In this document: piece after piece, positions 18,060-26,898 of the stretch
How positions within the stretch are numbered: position 1 is the stretch's first letter
Layout of the letters: each line of letters opens with the position of its first letter
DNA from: Acidobacteriota bacterium
GTDB taxonomy: Bacteria; Acidobacteriota; Terriglobia; Bryobacterales; Bryobacteraceae
NCBI GenBank assembly: GCA_018268835.1
Contig: JAFDVU010000004.1
Location: forward strand, 1-64,000
Direction of reading: 5' to 3'
Length of the DNA: 64,000 nucleotides
Position numbers and translations under genes: made by a program
Notes under the pieces: model-generated
The model's input: the letters and a program-made list of their open reading frames with translations, nothing else
Told to the model about the DNA's origin: nothing
Databases searched by the model: none

Positions 18060-19025
18060 ATGAAACTCGCGATCATCGGGTGGGGCAGCGTGGGGCGCGC
18101 GCTCGGCCGCCTGCTCAAGAGCAAGCGCCGCGAGTACCCGTTCCGCATCACCGGCATTCACACCCTGCGGCACGGTACCGCGGCCGATCCCGAGGGCCTG
18201 CCGTGGAGCCGCGTGGAGGCTGCGGAGTTCGGTCCGCGCGCGGCTTCCATCGAGGCGTTCCTGGATGCGGCGGGGGCGGATTGCGCGGTGGAGTTGACCA
18301 CGCTCAACCCCTCCACCGGCGAACCCGCCATCTCCCATCTGCGCGCCGCCTTCGCGCGCGGCATGCACGCGGTCACCGCCAACAAGGGGCCGATCGCGCA
18401 CGCCTGGGCGGAGCTTTCCGAGGAGGCGCGACGCGCGGGTCGCGGCTTCCGCTACGAATCCACCGTGATGGACGGGGCGCCGGTGTTCAACCTGTGGCGC
18501 CACACCATGCCGGCGGTCAAGGTGCTGGGTTTCGCCGGCGTGCTGAACTCCACCACCAAGATCGTGATCGAGACAATGGAGCAGGGCGGCGGCTTCGAGG
18601 AAGGGCTCGCGGCCGCGCGCGCCATGGGGATCACGGAAGGCGACGGAGCCTACGACGTGGAAGGCTGGGACTCCGCGGCCAAGACCGCCGCGCTGGCCAA
18701 CGTGCTGCTGGATGCGCGCACCACGCCGCAGGCGGTGAGCGTGCGCGGAATCACGCGGCTCACGCCTGAGCGCGTCCGCGAAATCGCGCGGCAGGGGAAG
18801 ACCGTGCGGCTGGTCAGCCGCGGACGCCGCAGCGGCACGGGTGCGAGCCTGCGGGTGCGCGCCGAGGTGCTCGACCGCGCCGACCTGCTCGCCGCCACGC
18901 CGGGCACCAGCAACCTGATCCTGTTCGAGACCGACCTGATGGGCACGTTCGGCACGGTCAGCGTCAACCCCGGGGTGGAGCAAACCGCCTACGGCGTCTT
19001 CAGCGACCTGGTCAGTTTGCTCTGA
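18060..19025 (+). CDS. hom: Homoserine dehydrogenase, short form without ACT domain
   Basis: This 321-residue protein has the NAD(P)-binding motif GWGSVG near the start, HAVTANKGPIA, ESTVMDGAPVF and FAGVLNSTTKIVIETM, followed by GAYDVEGWDSAAKTAALANVLL. These correspond to the canonical TANK, GG(I/V)P, NGTTNYIL and DVEGxDAxxK blocks of homoserine dehydrogenase. The family reduces aspartate semialdehyde to homoserine. The usual C-terminal ACT domain is absent, so feedback control by threonine is not expected. Several canonical residues differ (NSTTK for NGTTN, EGDG for EADP), so a related substrate is possible. thrB lies about 18 kb away. Confidence 0.75.
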   Translation: MKLAIIGWGSVGRALGRLLKSKRREYPFRITGIHTLRHGTAADPEGLPWSRVEAAEFGPRAASIEAFLDAAGADCAVELTTLNPSTGEPAISHLRAAFARGMHAVTANKGPIAHAWAELSEEARRAGRGFRYESTVMDGAPVFNLWRHTMPAVKVLGFAGVLNSTTKIVIETMEQGGGFEEGLAAARAMGITEGDGAYDVEGWDSAAKTAALANVLLDARTTPQAVSVRGITRLTPERVREIARQGKTVRLVSRGRRSGTGASLRVRAEVLDRADLLAATPGTSNLILFETDLMGTFGTVSVNPGVEQTAYGVFSDLVSLL

Positions 19026-19783
19026 ACCGGCACGCCTTCCACCCGCACCAGCGAGAACGGGTAGACGCCGTTGCGCCGCGGATTGTCGGGGTCGTAGATC
19101 ACGCACACCACCGAGCCTTCACCGGGAATGGAGCGCGAGTTCGTGTTGGAGCGGCCGCGCTGCGTGGCGCCGCTCAACACGCGGAATTCATAGTTCAACA
19201 CGGTCTGCTTATCCCGCCGCCGCACTTTGACGACTACGCCCGGCGCGGGACGTCCCTCCGACAACAGCAGCCACTGCCGCCGGATCAGCAGGAAGAACAG
19301 CCCGGATATACCCAGGAAAATCGCCGGCACCAGGATGGCTACCCACGCCGGGGTGACGCCCATGCGCCAGCCGGCAGGGTGGTTGATCCCGGGATCGCCG
19401 GGCAGGTAGCGGACCGGCATCGTATCCCCCACGTGCAGCGTCCGCCAGATTCGTGTTGGCACCTTGCCGGAGCCGATCCGGGAAAGACCGCCCACCTGGA
19501 ACTCGTAGCGCACGTATCGCGTATCGTCCTTGCCGCCGTCACGCCACAGCCGTTCAATCGTGCCGTTGGTGACCGCTCCCTCACGTTCCAACCGGTCGCG
19601 GCGCGCGGTCTCGCGATCCGACTTGTTGCGCAGCACCGGCGCCAGCACCAGGCTGCCCAGCACAAACACCGCCGCCATGACGGCCAGCGCGTAGCCGGCG
19701 CCCGCCAGTCGCACGGGACGCAGGCTCGAGTAGCCGAGCCCGTCCGGAGGAACCCAATTTGCAGGAATCTCTTCGAGCTTCAT
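18989..19783 (-). CDS. DUF3592-type membrane protein
   Basis: This 264-residue protein has a transmembrane segment at about residues 28-52 (ALAVMAAVFVLGSLVLAPVL) and another near 145-165 (ILVPAIFLGISGLFFLLI). Between and after them are two beta-rich repeats of the DUF3592 type (GTIERLWRDGG, RYEFQVGG, VRYLPGDPGINH; then PGVVVKVRRRDK and VVCVIYDPDNPRRNGVYPF). Function is unknown. It starts in an ATGA overlap with the ribbon-helix-helix gene, so it is the last gene of that operon. Its 3' end overlaps that of the homoserine dehydrogenase gene by 37 bases, tail to tail. Confidence 0.75.
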   Translation of the reverse strand: MKLEEIPANWVPPDGLGYSSLRPVRLAGAGYALAVMAAVFVLGSLVLAPVLRNKSDRETARRDRLEREGAVTNGTIERLWRDGGKDDTRYVRYEFQVGGLSRIGSGKVPTRIWRTLHVGDTMPVRYLPGDPGINHPAGWRMGVTPAWVAILVPAIFLGISGLFFLLIRRQWLLLSEGRPAPGVVVKVRRRDKQTVLNYEFRVLSGATQRGRSNTNSRSIPGEGSVVCVIYDPDNPRRNGVYPFSLVRVEGVPVQSKLTRSLKTP

Positions 19784-19962
19784 GACTCACTGTCCTCGAT
19801 GGATTTCTCCTCCGCCGGACGCATGCGGCCCGAATCGATCAGCGCGCGGCGCAGCAGAAACTCGATCTGCGCGTTCAGACTGCGCATCTCGGTGTCCGCC
19901 CAGCGCTGCAGGGCTTCGTGCGTCGCCGGGTCCAACCGGAGGAGAAATGGTTTGCGCGCCAT
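19780..19962 (-). CDS. Small Arc/MetJ-type ribbon-helix-helix DNA-binding protein
   Basis: This 60-residue protein has an N-terminal strand KPFLLRLDPATHEALQRWA followed by a helix containing LNAQIEFLLRRAL. This is the ribbon-helix-helix pattern of Arc-like and HicB-type regulators. The acidic tail (AEEKSIEDSES) is unstructured. Such dimers bind direct or inverted repeats with 10-12 bp spacing. The three 11-bp boxes upstream of the SPFH gene are a fitting operator, so autoregulation is proposed. It sits 15 bases after the SPFH gene and overlaps the DUF3592 gene by 4 bases. No toxin-like partner is adjacent. Confidence 0.75.
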   Translation of the reverse strand: MARKPFLLRLDPATHEALQRWADTEMRSLNAQIEFLLRRALIDSGRMRPAEEKSIEDSES

Positions 19963-19977
19963 CGCTTCCGCCCCGCT

Positions 19978-20850
19978 CTAACCCTGGTACAAGGTTCCCG
20001 TGTTGACGATGGGTTGCGCGTCGCGGTCGCTGCACAGGACTACGAGCAGGTTGCTCACCATGCTCGCCTTGCGTTCTTCATCGAGGTCCACCACGTGCTT
20101 CTGGCTCAACTGGTCCAGCGCCATCTGCACCATCCCGACCGCGCCTTCCACGATCTTCTGCCGCGCGGCGATGACGGCGCTCGCCTGCTGGCGCCGCAGC
20201 ATCGCGCCGGCGATCTCCGGGGCGTAAGCCAGGTGCGTGATGCGCGCTTCGATCACTTCCACGCCGGCTTTGGTCAGCCGCTCCTGAATCTCATCGCGCA
20301 GCCGGTGTGTGATCTCCACCACTCCGGTCCTCAACGACAACTGCCCTTCGGTATGGGCGTCGTACGGGTAGGTCGTGGCCAGCGTGCGCACCGCGCTCTC
20401 GCTCTGCACGTGCACGAAGTGTTCGTAGTCGTCCACGTGGAAGACCGCTTCGGCGGTCTCCACCACCTTCCACACCACCACCGCCGCGATTTCGATCGGA
20501 TTGCCGTCCTGATCGTTCACTTTCAGCTTGGCGCTCTCGAAGTTGCGCACCCGGAGCGACACCCGCCGCCGGCGCGTCAGCGGGTTGAGCCACCAAAAAC
20601 CCGGCTCTTTCACCGTGCCCTTGTAGGTGCCGAACAGGACCACCACTTTGGCTTCGTTCGGGTTGACTACCGTTAAGCCGCCCAGGCACACCGCCGACAC
20701 GGCGACCAGTGTCAGGGCAAGTACCGCCGCTTCCGCCTGTCCTTCGCGCGCGGAGTTGACGAACATCGCGCTGAACAACAGGATCAACGCCACCAGGACC
20801 ACCAGCATGAGCCAGCCCGAGAGCCCCTTGATTACCTTCTCCTGTATCAT
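19978..20850 (-). CDS. SPFH/Band 7 (stomatin-prohibitin-like) membrane protein
   Basis: This 290-residue protein has two N-terminal membrane segments (residues ~13-32 and ~42-60) followed by an SPFH domain: [40 protein letters not shown], then [15 protein letters not shown]. The C-terminal part contains the coiled region [24 protein letters not shown] proteins oligomerise into membrane cages or microdomains, often controlling proteases or membrane protein quality. The Shine-Dalgarno AAGGAG at 20865-20860 supports the ATG at 20850 and overlaps the first operator-like box. Confidence 0.88.
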   Translation of the reverse strand: MIQEKVIKGLSGWLMLVVLVALILLFSAMFVNSAREGQAEAAVLALTLVAVSAVCLGGLTVVNPNEAKVVVLFGTYKGTVKEPGFWWLNPLTRRRRVSLRVRNFESAKLKVNDQDGNPIEIAAVVVWKVVETAEAVFHVDDYEHFVHVQSESAVRTLATTYPYDAHTEGQLSLRTGVVEITHRLRDEIQERLTKAGVEVIEARITHLAYAPEIAGAMLRRQQASAVIAARQKIVEGAVGMVQMALDQLSQKHVVDLDEERKASMVSNLLVVLCSDRDAQPIVNTGTLYQG

Positions 20851-20864
20851 TTGCGATAGCTCCT

Positions 20865-20894
20865 TGATGTCAATATGATATCACTTTGATACCA
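20865..20894. promoter_or_regulatory. Three tandem operator-like boxes, 11-bp period
   Basis: Read on the plus strand the boxes are TGATGTCA (20865-20872), TGATATCA (20876-20883, a perfect palindrome) and TGATACCA (20887-20894), each 11 bases from the next. The first box covers the SPFH ribosome binding site edge. The arrangement suits a ribbon-helix-helix repressor such as the one encoded in the same operon. Confidence 0.6.
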
Positions 20895-20952
20895 ACTGTC
20901 CATCGGGAGAATACCGGATTAGCGGCATCAAAGCGGTCCGAATCCGGCCGCA

Positions 20953-20961
20953 TGGTAAACT
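20953..20961 (+). promoter_or_regulatory. Extended -10 promoter of typA
   Basis: TGG-TAAACT lies about 55 bases before the typA ATG at 21016. The same TGNTAAACT form occurs before rplM and the PpiC gene. Confidence 0.45.
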
Positions 20962-21015
20962 CAATATTTGGCGCGCGTACCGGCGCCGTCCCGTCTCGCC
21001 AACTCCAACAACTAC

Positions 21016-22812
21016 ATGCCTACCAGCAACTCCGACATCCGCAACATCGCCATCATCGCCCACGTCGATCACGGCAAGACCACACTTGTGGACGCCATGC
21101 TCAACCAGAGCGGCATTTTCGGCGCGCACGAAGAACACGTGGACCGCGTCATGGATTCGAACGATCTTGAGCGCGAGCGCGGCATCACGATTCTCGCCAA
21201 AATCACCGGTGTGCGTTACCGCGGCACGAAGATCAACATCGTGGACACGCCCGGCCACTCCGATTTCGGCGGCGAAGTCGAGCGCGCGCTCAAGATTGTG
21301 GACGGCGTGATGCTGCTGGTGGATGCCAGCGAAGGTCCGCTGCCGCAGACACGCTACGTGCTCATGAAGGCGCTGGAGGCGAAGCTGACCCCGATCGTGG
21401 TCATCAACAAGATCGACCGGCCGGACGCGCGCGCGGCGGAAGTGCTCAACGAGGTCTACGATCTCTTCATCGATCTGGACGCCACCGAGGACCAGCTGGA
21501 TTTTCCGGTGCTGTACACCATCGCCAAGACGGGTGTAGCGAAGAAGTCGCTCGACGATCCTTCGACGGACCTGCGCCCGCTGTTCGATGCGATTATCGAG
21601 ACCATCCCGGGGCCGGTGGGCGACTCCGACGGCACGTTGCAGATGCTGATTGCCAACCTGGACTACAGCGAGTATCTGGGGCGGCTGGGCATCGGCCGCG
21701 TCTTCAACGGCACGCTGCGCTACGGCGACACGGTGGCGATCGCCAAGCGCGACGGCTCGATGCACAACACGAAGATCACCAAGCTGTACTCCTTCGAAGG
21801 GCTGAAGCGTGTGGATGAGACCATCGGACGGCCGGGCGATATCCTGGCCATCGCCGGGGTCGAGGGCATCACGATCGGCGAGACCGTGACCAGCGCGGAG
21901 ACGCCCGATCCCTTGCCGCGGATCCAGATCGACGAGCCGACCATCGCGATGACCTTCACGATCAACACCTCGCCTTTCGCGGGCAAGGAAGGTCAGTGGG
22001 TCACGTCGCGAAACCTGCGCGACCGTCTGGACAGGGAACTGCTCACGAACGTTTCGATCCGGGTGGAGGAACTCGGTCCCGACACGTTCAAGGTGATGGG
22101 CCGCGGCGAGCTGCAACTGGCGATCCTGATCGAGATGATGCGCCGGGAAGGCTATGAGTTGATGGTGGGTAAGCCGGAGATCCTCACCCGCACGATCGAC
22201 CACAAGCTGCAGGAGCCGCTCGAACTGCTGGTGATCGATTGTCCCGAATCCTTCCTCGGGGTGGTTATCGAGAAACTGGGTAGCCGCAAGGGCAAGATGA
22301 CCAAGATGGTGAACCACGGCTCCGGCCGCGTGCGCCTGGAATTCCACGTGCCTTCGCGCGGGCTGATCGGCCTGCGCAGCGAGATCCTCACCGATACCCG
22401 TGGCACGGCGATCATGAACTCGCTCTTTTACGGGTACATCGACTGGCAGGGCGACATTCCCACGCGGCCCACGGGCAGCCTGGTGGCCGACCGCGCCGGC
22501 AAGTCCACCGGCTACGCGATTTTCAACCTGCAGGAGCGGGGAGAGATCTTCGTGACGCCGGGCGCGGAAATCTACGAAGGCATGATCGTGGGCGAGAATG
22601 CGCGCGAGAACGATCTTGACGTGAACATCGTCAAGGAAAAGAAACTCACCAACATGCGCGCTTCCACCGCCGACGAAGCCATCCGCCTGGTTCCGCCGCG
22701 CATCCTCAACCTGGAGCAGGCGATCGAGTTCATCCGCGACGATGAGTACGTGGAGGTCACGCCGCTGAGCATCCGGCTGCGCAAGAAGATCCTCAAGGCC
22801 AACCAGCGCTGA
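21016..22812 (+). CDS. typA: Ribosome-associated GTPase TypA/BipA
   Basis: This 598-residue translational GTPase has G1 AHVDHGKTT near the N-terminus, the switch I block [27 protein letters not shown] (G3) and NKIDRPDAR (G4). The C-terminal half has the TypA-specific sequence [20 protein letters not shown] and the RGLIGLRSE loop. TypA binds 70S ribosomes and acts in 50S assembly at low temperature and under stress. The ATG at 21016 is chosen because family members begin just before [12 protein letters not shown]; an upstream start at 20968 lacks support. It is divergent from the SPFH operon. Confidence 0.96.
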   Translation: MPTSNSDIRNIAIIAHVDHGKTTLVDAMLNQSGIFGAHEEHVDRVMDSNDLERERGITILAKITGVRYRGTKINIVDTPGHSDFGGEVERALKIVDGVMLLVDASEGPLPQTRYVLMKALEAKLTPIVVINKIDRPDARAAEVLNEVYDLFIDLDATEDQLDFPVLYTIAKTGVAKKSLDDPSTDLRPLFDAIIETIPGPVGDSDGTLQMLIANLDYSEYLGRLGIGRVFNGTLRYGDTVAIAKRDGSMHNTKITKLYSFEGLKRVDETIGRPGDILAIAGVEGITIGETVTSAETPDPLPRIQIDEPTIAMTFTINTSPFAGKEGQWVTSRNLRDRLDRELLTNVSIRVEELGPDTFKVMGRGELQLAILIEMMRREGYELMVGKPEILTRTIDHKLQEPLELLVIDCPESFLGVVIEKLGSRKGKMTKMVNHGSGRVRLEFHVPSRGLIGLRSEILTDTRGTAIMNSLFYGYIDWQGDIPTRPTGSLVADRAGKSTGYAIFNLQERGEIFVTPGAEIYEGMIVGENARENDLDVNIVKEKKLTNMRASTADEAIRLVPPRILNLEQAIEFIRDDEYVEVTPLSIRLRKKILKANQR

Positions 22813-22824
22813 CGGCGGCGGGCG

Positions 22825-23511
22825 TTACATCCGCCCGGCGGCCCACAGAATCGCGTTGCGCACGAGCTTGCGGTACGCCGGGTTTTCGTGCGCTTCGCGG
22901 CCGTGTCCCAACTGAATCGCGACGACGCGCGATTTCGGCCACGGGGCGATCCAGGCGACGGCTTTTGGGCCTTCCGGCTTGTCGGCTTCCAGCAGGACGC
23001 GGCTCCTGGGCGAGACCCACATGTAGTTGTAGACCTCGTCCACGATGGCGAACTCGCCGATCCCTTCCGTGACCGGGTGCTTTTCCACCGGCCGCACCCG
23101 CATCGCGACATCGTGCTGGTAGGTGGATGCGCGCTGTCCGTCCTCGGGCTTCAGCAGGTAACGGCCGCCCACGACGTCCTCGTACCACCAGGGCCAGTGC
23201 TGGTTATCGATCACCGCGTGATGCAGCACCACCATCCCCTTGCCGGCATCGAGAAACTCGCGCAGGTGTTGGCGCTCGCGTTCGCCGTCCATATCGGCCA
23301 TGTCGTAGAGCACGAGCACATCCACGTCCTTGCGGAAGTCCGACTGGAACGCGCTGGGATGCGGATTCACGTTGATGGTGAAATCCCTGTCGCCCTCGAA
23401 GACGCCGTAGAAGGAGATGTCGTGCGGATGGCCGCCGGTGACCAGTTGCACGCGGACGTTCGGGTCCGCGCCCCAGAGTGCCGCCGCCAGCAGGAATAGT
23501 GCGATGCGCAT
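22825..23511 (-). CDS. Exported ThuA-domain protein
   Basis: This 228-residue protein has a short signal peptide (MRIALFLLAAALWGA). The ThuA fold is shown by VLVLYDMADMDGE, LREFLDAGKGMVVLHHAVID with a GATase-like turn, and YEDVVGGRYLL. The C-terminal QLGHGREAHENPAYRKLVRNAILWAAG is highly typical of the family. ThuA proteins occur in trehalose and other sugar utilisation loci, often with 3-ketoglycoside pathways; the biochemical role is unclear. Convergent with typA, 12 bases apart, and followed on the opposite side by the zinc-ribbon gene 3 bases away. Confidence 0.85.
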   Translation of the reverse strand: MRIALFLLAAALWGADPNVRVQLVTGGHPHDISFYGVFEGDRDFTINVNPHPSAFQSDFRKDVDVLVLYDMADMDGERERQHLREFLDAGKGMVVLHHAVIDNQHWPWWYEDVVGGRYLLKPEDGQRASTYQHDVAMRVRPVEKHPVTEGIGEFAIVDEVYNYMWVSPRSRVLLEADKPEGPKAVAWIAPWPKSRVVAIQLGHGREAHENPAYRKLVRNAILWAAGRM

Positions 23512-23514
23512 CGG

Positions 23515-23715
23515 CTAGCGTCCTTTCATCCGCTCGGCGCGCCGGATGCGGCACGCCAGGCACAGATCGATGGTCACGGTTCCGTCCTCATTCGGCAGCG
23601 CCTCCGAGCCGTAGTCGCGCGCCTCGTCCGCGGTCACTCTCTCCTGCGCCAGTTTTGCGTTCGGCGGCAGCTTTTGCCAGCAACTGTCGCAATAGCGCCC
23701 ATCTTCGCGTTGCAT
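23515..23715 (-). CDS. Small zinc-ribbon-like protein
   Basis: This 66-residue protein has two CxxC pairs, C9-C12 (RYCDSCWQ) and C52-C55 (DLCLACRI), spaced as in a treble-clef or zinc ribbon. The centre is acidic (VTADEARDYG, PNEDGTVTID). No enzyme motif is visible, and a DNA, RNA or protein-binding role is possible. It lies between the ABC permease gene (10 bases upstream on the same strand) and the ThuA gene (3 bases downstream), so it may be co-transcribed with both. Confidence 0.6.
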   Translation of the reverse strand: MQREDGRYCDSCWQKLPPNAKLAQERVTADEARDYGSEALPNEDGTVTIDLCLACRIRRAERMKGR

Positions 23716-23725
23716 GCCTTTCAGC

Positions 23726-26164
23726 TTACTCCTCGTGGATCACGTCCACGGGGCGCAGGGCGGCGGCGACGCGCGCCGGATACAGGCCCGCCAGCACGGT
23801 GACGCACCATACCAGCCCCATCGCGCCGGCGAGCAGCGCCACCGGAGGATGGAACTGAATGGTCCAGCCGAAGCTCTGCCGGTTGACGACGAAGATCAGC
23901 ACCAACGAGAGCGCGAAGCCGAGCGCAAGCCCGAGCAGCATCGCCAGCAGCCCGAGGAAGGCGGCTTCGGTGAGGATCATGCCGCGCACCTGGGCGGCGG
24001 ATGCGCCCAGGTAGCGGAGCAGGCCGAGTTCACGGCGGCGGTCCAGCACCAGGGCGAGCAGGGAGTTGGCCGCGCCCAGCATGGCCACCACGATGGCCAC
24101 CGCTTCCAGCGCCCAGGTGATGGCGAAGGTGCGGTCGAAGATCTCGATCGCGGTCCGGCGCAGGGTGCGATTTGGCGCGACGGTCACGCCGTAGCCCGCG
24201 GTGCGCAGTTCGAGTTCGCGCGCGGTGCGTTGGGCATCCGCGCCGCGCGACAGGTAGATGGCGGCGTTGGTCGCGGGCTGGTCCGGCAGGTAGCGCAGCA
24301 GGGTGGCGCGGTCCATGACAAGGTAGCCCTGGCTGCTGGAGTAGTCGTAATAGATGCCGGCGATGGTGACGGAGACGTTGCGCGCGCCGATGGGGACAAC
24401 GATGCGGTCACCGGCGCGCAGGTGGTGGCGGTTGGCGAAAGGCTCGCTCGCGATCACGCGGTCGGCGCCGGGCAGGCTGCGCAGGATCGCGTCGCGGTTC
24501 TCGCCGGGGAGGAAGCGCAGGCGTCCGTAGCGGCGCACGATCTCGATCCGGCCTCCGCCCAGGGTGGCGCGCTCGCCGTGGTAATGGAACGGGACGCCGT
24601 GGAACAGGTCCACCGCCTCCACTCCGGGCACGGATTCGAGCACGCTCTCAATGCCGCGCGGCAGCGGGGGGTACTCGCCCGCCGCGGAAGGCGCCGCCGG
24701 GCGCACGTAGAGATCGGCGCGCAACTGGGAATCCAGCCACACAGTGACGGTTTCGCGGAAACTGCCGACCATGATGCCGACGCTGGCCATCATGGCGATG
24801 GCGGTAGCCAGCGCCGCGACCACCACGCTGGACCGGGCGAGCGACGCGGTAAGGCTGCGTCCGGCGAGCAGGGATTCGGCGCGGCGGCGGGTCGCCACAC
24901 GGGTCGCGCGATTCACTGCCAGAACGAGCGTGGGGGCGGCCAGTGCCGACGCGCCGATCGCGAACAGCGCCGCGGCGTAGCCGCCGACCGGATACCCGCC
25001 GAGGGGATCGACTTGCGCCGCGGCCCACGCCATTCCCGCGAGCACGAAGGCGCCGGCCAGTCCGCGCTTCCAGCGCAGTGACGCGTGGTGCTCGCGCGCG
25101 CCACGGCTCATGGCTTCGGTGGGCGCCACCCGCATGGCTTCGCGCGCCGGCGCGAAGGCGCTGCCCAGCGACACCAGCGCGCCGGTCAGGATGCCGCCCA
25201 TGGCTTCAGTAGAGCCCAGCGCGATGGCGGCCGGGCGGCTGGTGGTGTAGAGCGCGTTCACCGTGCCGGCGATGAGTCCGACGGTGGCTTCGGCGAGCAC
25301 GCGTCCCAGCGCGACACCGAGCGCGCCGCCCACCACACCCAGGAGCGCCGCCTCCGCCAGGAACAGCGCGAGCACGGTGAGCCGCGCCGCTCCCACGGCG
25401 CGCAGGATGCCGATCTCCGCGCGCCGCCGCACCACACTGATCGAGATCGTGTTGTAGATCAGGAACGCGCCCACCACCAGCGAAATGTAGCTCAGCACCC
25501 GCAGGTTCCAACGGAAGGCGCGCAGCATGCGCTGGTTTTCTTCGCTGCGCGTGCCGGGACGGTTCAGCAGGTAGCCCGCGGGCAGGACGGCGCGCACCGC
25601 GCGGTCGACTTTGGCGAAATCCTCGCCTGGGGAGACGGTGACATCGATGCGGTCGAGTTTGCCGAAGCGGCCCAGCGCGCGCTGCGCCTCGGCGATGTCG
25701 AGCACCAGAAAATCGCCGGTGCCGTCCACCTTTGGGCCGGCCGTATAGCTGACGCCGCGGCCATTGAGGTTGAAGGAGATGCGATTGCCACGCACCCGTT
25801 CCGCCAGCGGTTTCGAGAGCAGGATGCGGGACTCGCCCAGCAGGTCCGCGCCGTAGAGCGGCACCGCGCCCACGCCCGGGATCACGGCCTGCGCTTCGAG
25901 AATGGGCGCGAACTTCGCATCCACCGGCAGGCCGGTGAGCGTGCCCATGACGCGCTCATCGACGCCGCCGTTGGCGACGATTTCGAGGTCGGTCCTACCC
26001 ACCAGGGTCTGCATCGAGGAGCGGAAGCTGCCGGTGGCCGCGTCGCCGGCGAGATCGATCGCCACCACCACCGCGACGCCGAGCGCCACCGAGAGCACGG
26101 TCAGGGCGGTGCGCAGCAGGTCGCGGCGCAGGGGGCGCAGGATCAGGGTGCGCAGCAGTTTCAT
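23726..26164 (-). CDS. ABC transporter permease with two FtsX-type modules
   Basis: This 812-residue membrane protein has an N-terminal helix (TALTVLSVALGVAVVVAIDLA), a periplasmic MacB-like domain, then a three-helix FtsX module (RVLSYISLVVGAFLIYNTIS... RRRAEIGILRAVGA). The same order repeats in the second half, ending in RRRELGLLRYLGASAAQVRGMI. Eight membrane segments in total match the LolCE/AttG-like duplicated permeases that extract lipids or lipoproteins or drive mechanotransmission rather than classical transport. Its start overlaps the ATPase stop by 4 bases (ATGA). Confidence 0.88.
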   Translation of the reverse strand: MKLLRTLILRPLRRDLLRTALTVLSVALGVAVVVAIDLAGDAATGSFRSSMQTLVGRTDLEIVANGGVDERVMGTLTGLPVDAKFAPILEAQAVIPGVGAVPLYGADLLGESRILLSKPLAERVRGNRISFNLNGRGVSYTAGPKVDGTGDFLVLDIAEAQRALGRFGKLDRIDVTVSPGEDFAKVDRAVRAVLPAGYLLNRPGTRSEENQRMLRAFRWNLRVLSYISLVVGAFLIYNTISISVVRRRAEIGILRAVGAARLTVLALFLAEAALLGVVGGALGVALGRVLAEATVGLIAGTVNALYTTSRPAAIALGSTEAMGGILTGALVSLGSAFAPAREAMRVAPTEAMSRGAREHHASLRWKRGLAGAFVLAGMAWAAAQVDPLGGYPVGGYAAALFAIGASALAAPTLVLAVNRATRVATRRRAESLLAGRSLTASLARSSVVVAALATAIAMMASVGIMVGSFRETVTVWLDSQLRADLYVRPAAPSAAGEYPPLPRGIESVLESVPGVEAVDLFHGVPFHYHGERATLGGGRIEIVRRYGRLRFLPGENRDAILRSLPGADRVIASEPFANRHHLRAGDRIVVPIGARNVSVTIAGIYYDYSSSQGYLVMDRATLLRYLPDQPATNAAIYLSRGADAQRTARELELRTAGYGVTVAPNRTLRRTAIEIFDRTFAITWALEAVAIVVAMLGAANSLLALVLDRRRELGLLRYLGASAAQVRGMILTEAAFLGLLAMLLGLALGFALSLVLIFVVNRQSFGWTIQFHPPVALLAGAMGLVWCVTVLAGLYPARVAAALRPVDVIHEE

Positions 26165-26844
26165 CGGCGCTCGAGGCTCTGGATGCGCCCGTCGCGGAGG
26201 GAGACGCGCACGTCCGCGATGGCGGCGGCTTCGGCCGAGTGGGTTGCCATCAGGATGGTCGCGCCGAAGCGGGTTGCGGCGTCGCGCAGTAGCGCCAGCA
26301 CCTGGTCGCCGCCGGCGGTATCGAGGTTGCCGGTAGGTTCGTCGGCGATCAGCAGATCGGGCGAGTGTACCAGCGCGCGCGCGATCGCGACGCGCTGCTG
26401 CTGGCCGCCGGAGAGTTGGTAGGGCAGGCCGGACGCCTTCTCTTCCAGTCCGACCCAGCGCAGCCGGTCGCGGGCCGTTGCCGCGGAATTGCGCGCGCCT
26501 GCGAGCAACAGGGGCAGTTCCACGTTCTCCAGCACGGTGAGGGTCGGCAGGAGTTGGAAGAATTGGAACACGAAGCCGATGCGGGTGCGGCGCAGCGCGG
26601 TCAGTTCGGCATCGGAGAGAGCTGCGGTGGCGCGCCCGTCGATGAGCACTTCGCCCTCGCTCGGGAAATCCATCGCTCCGGCCAGGTTGAGCAGCGTGGT
26701 CTTGCCGCAGCCGCTACGCCCGAGCAGCGCGGTGATGGTTCCGGCCTCGGCCGCCAGCGAGATGCCGTGCAGCACTTCGACCGGCTGCGCGCCGTCGCTA
26801 TAGCTTTTGGAAACGCGGCGCAGTTCGAGGCGGGGCTGAGGCAT
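26161..26844 (-). CDS. ABC transporter ATP-binding protein, LolD/MacB type
   Basis: This 227-residue ATPase has Walker A LLGRSGCGKTTLL near residue 37, Q-loop in FVFQFFQLLPTLTV, signature LSGGQQQRVAIARAL and Walker B LLIADEPTGNLD. This is the LolD/MacB/FtsE class. It pairs with the downstream FtsX-type permease through a 4-base overlap. No periplasmic partner (LolA, MacA or AttH-like) is encoded next to them, so whether the pair handles lipoproteins, lipids or peptides is open. Confidence 0.93.
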   Translation of the reverse strand: MPQPRLELRRVSKSYSDGAQPVEVLHGISLAAEAGTITALLGRSGCGKTTLLNLAGAMDFPSEGEVLIDGRATAALSDAELTALRRTRIGFVFQFFQLLPTLTVLENVELPLLLAGARNSAATARDRLRWVGLEEKASGLPYQLSGGQQQRVAIARALVHSPDLLIADEPTGNLDTAGGDQVLALLRDAATRFGATILMATHSAEAAAIADVRVSLRDGRIQSLERR

Positions 26845-26898
26845 GGGGCTTCCTCATTATCGGATGCCGGCGCCGCGCCCGCGGGTGGAAAACAACCG

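Noticed and set aside
15275-18157. 960-residue open frame on the minus strand
   Set aside because: It is antisense to the M16 protease, whose zinc motif and full-length family match are clear; the antisense frame reflects GC-rich codon use.
20881-22347. 488-residue minus-strand open frame opposite typA
   Set aside because: typA has all GTPase motifs; the opposite frame has no recognisable domain.
22818-22839. Hairpin between typA and the ThuA gene
   Set aside because: Short stem, no U tract, and it runs into the ThuA coding end.
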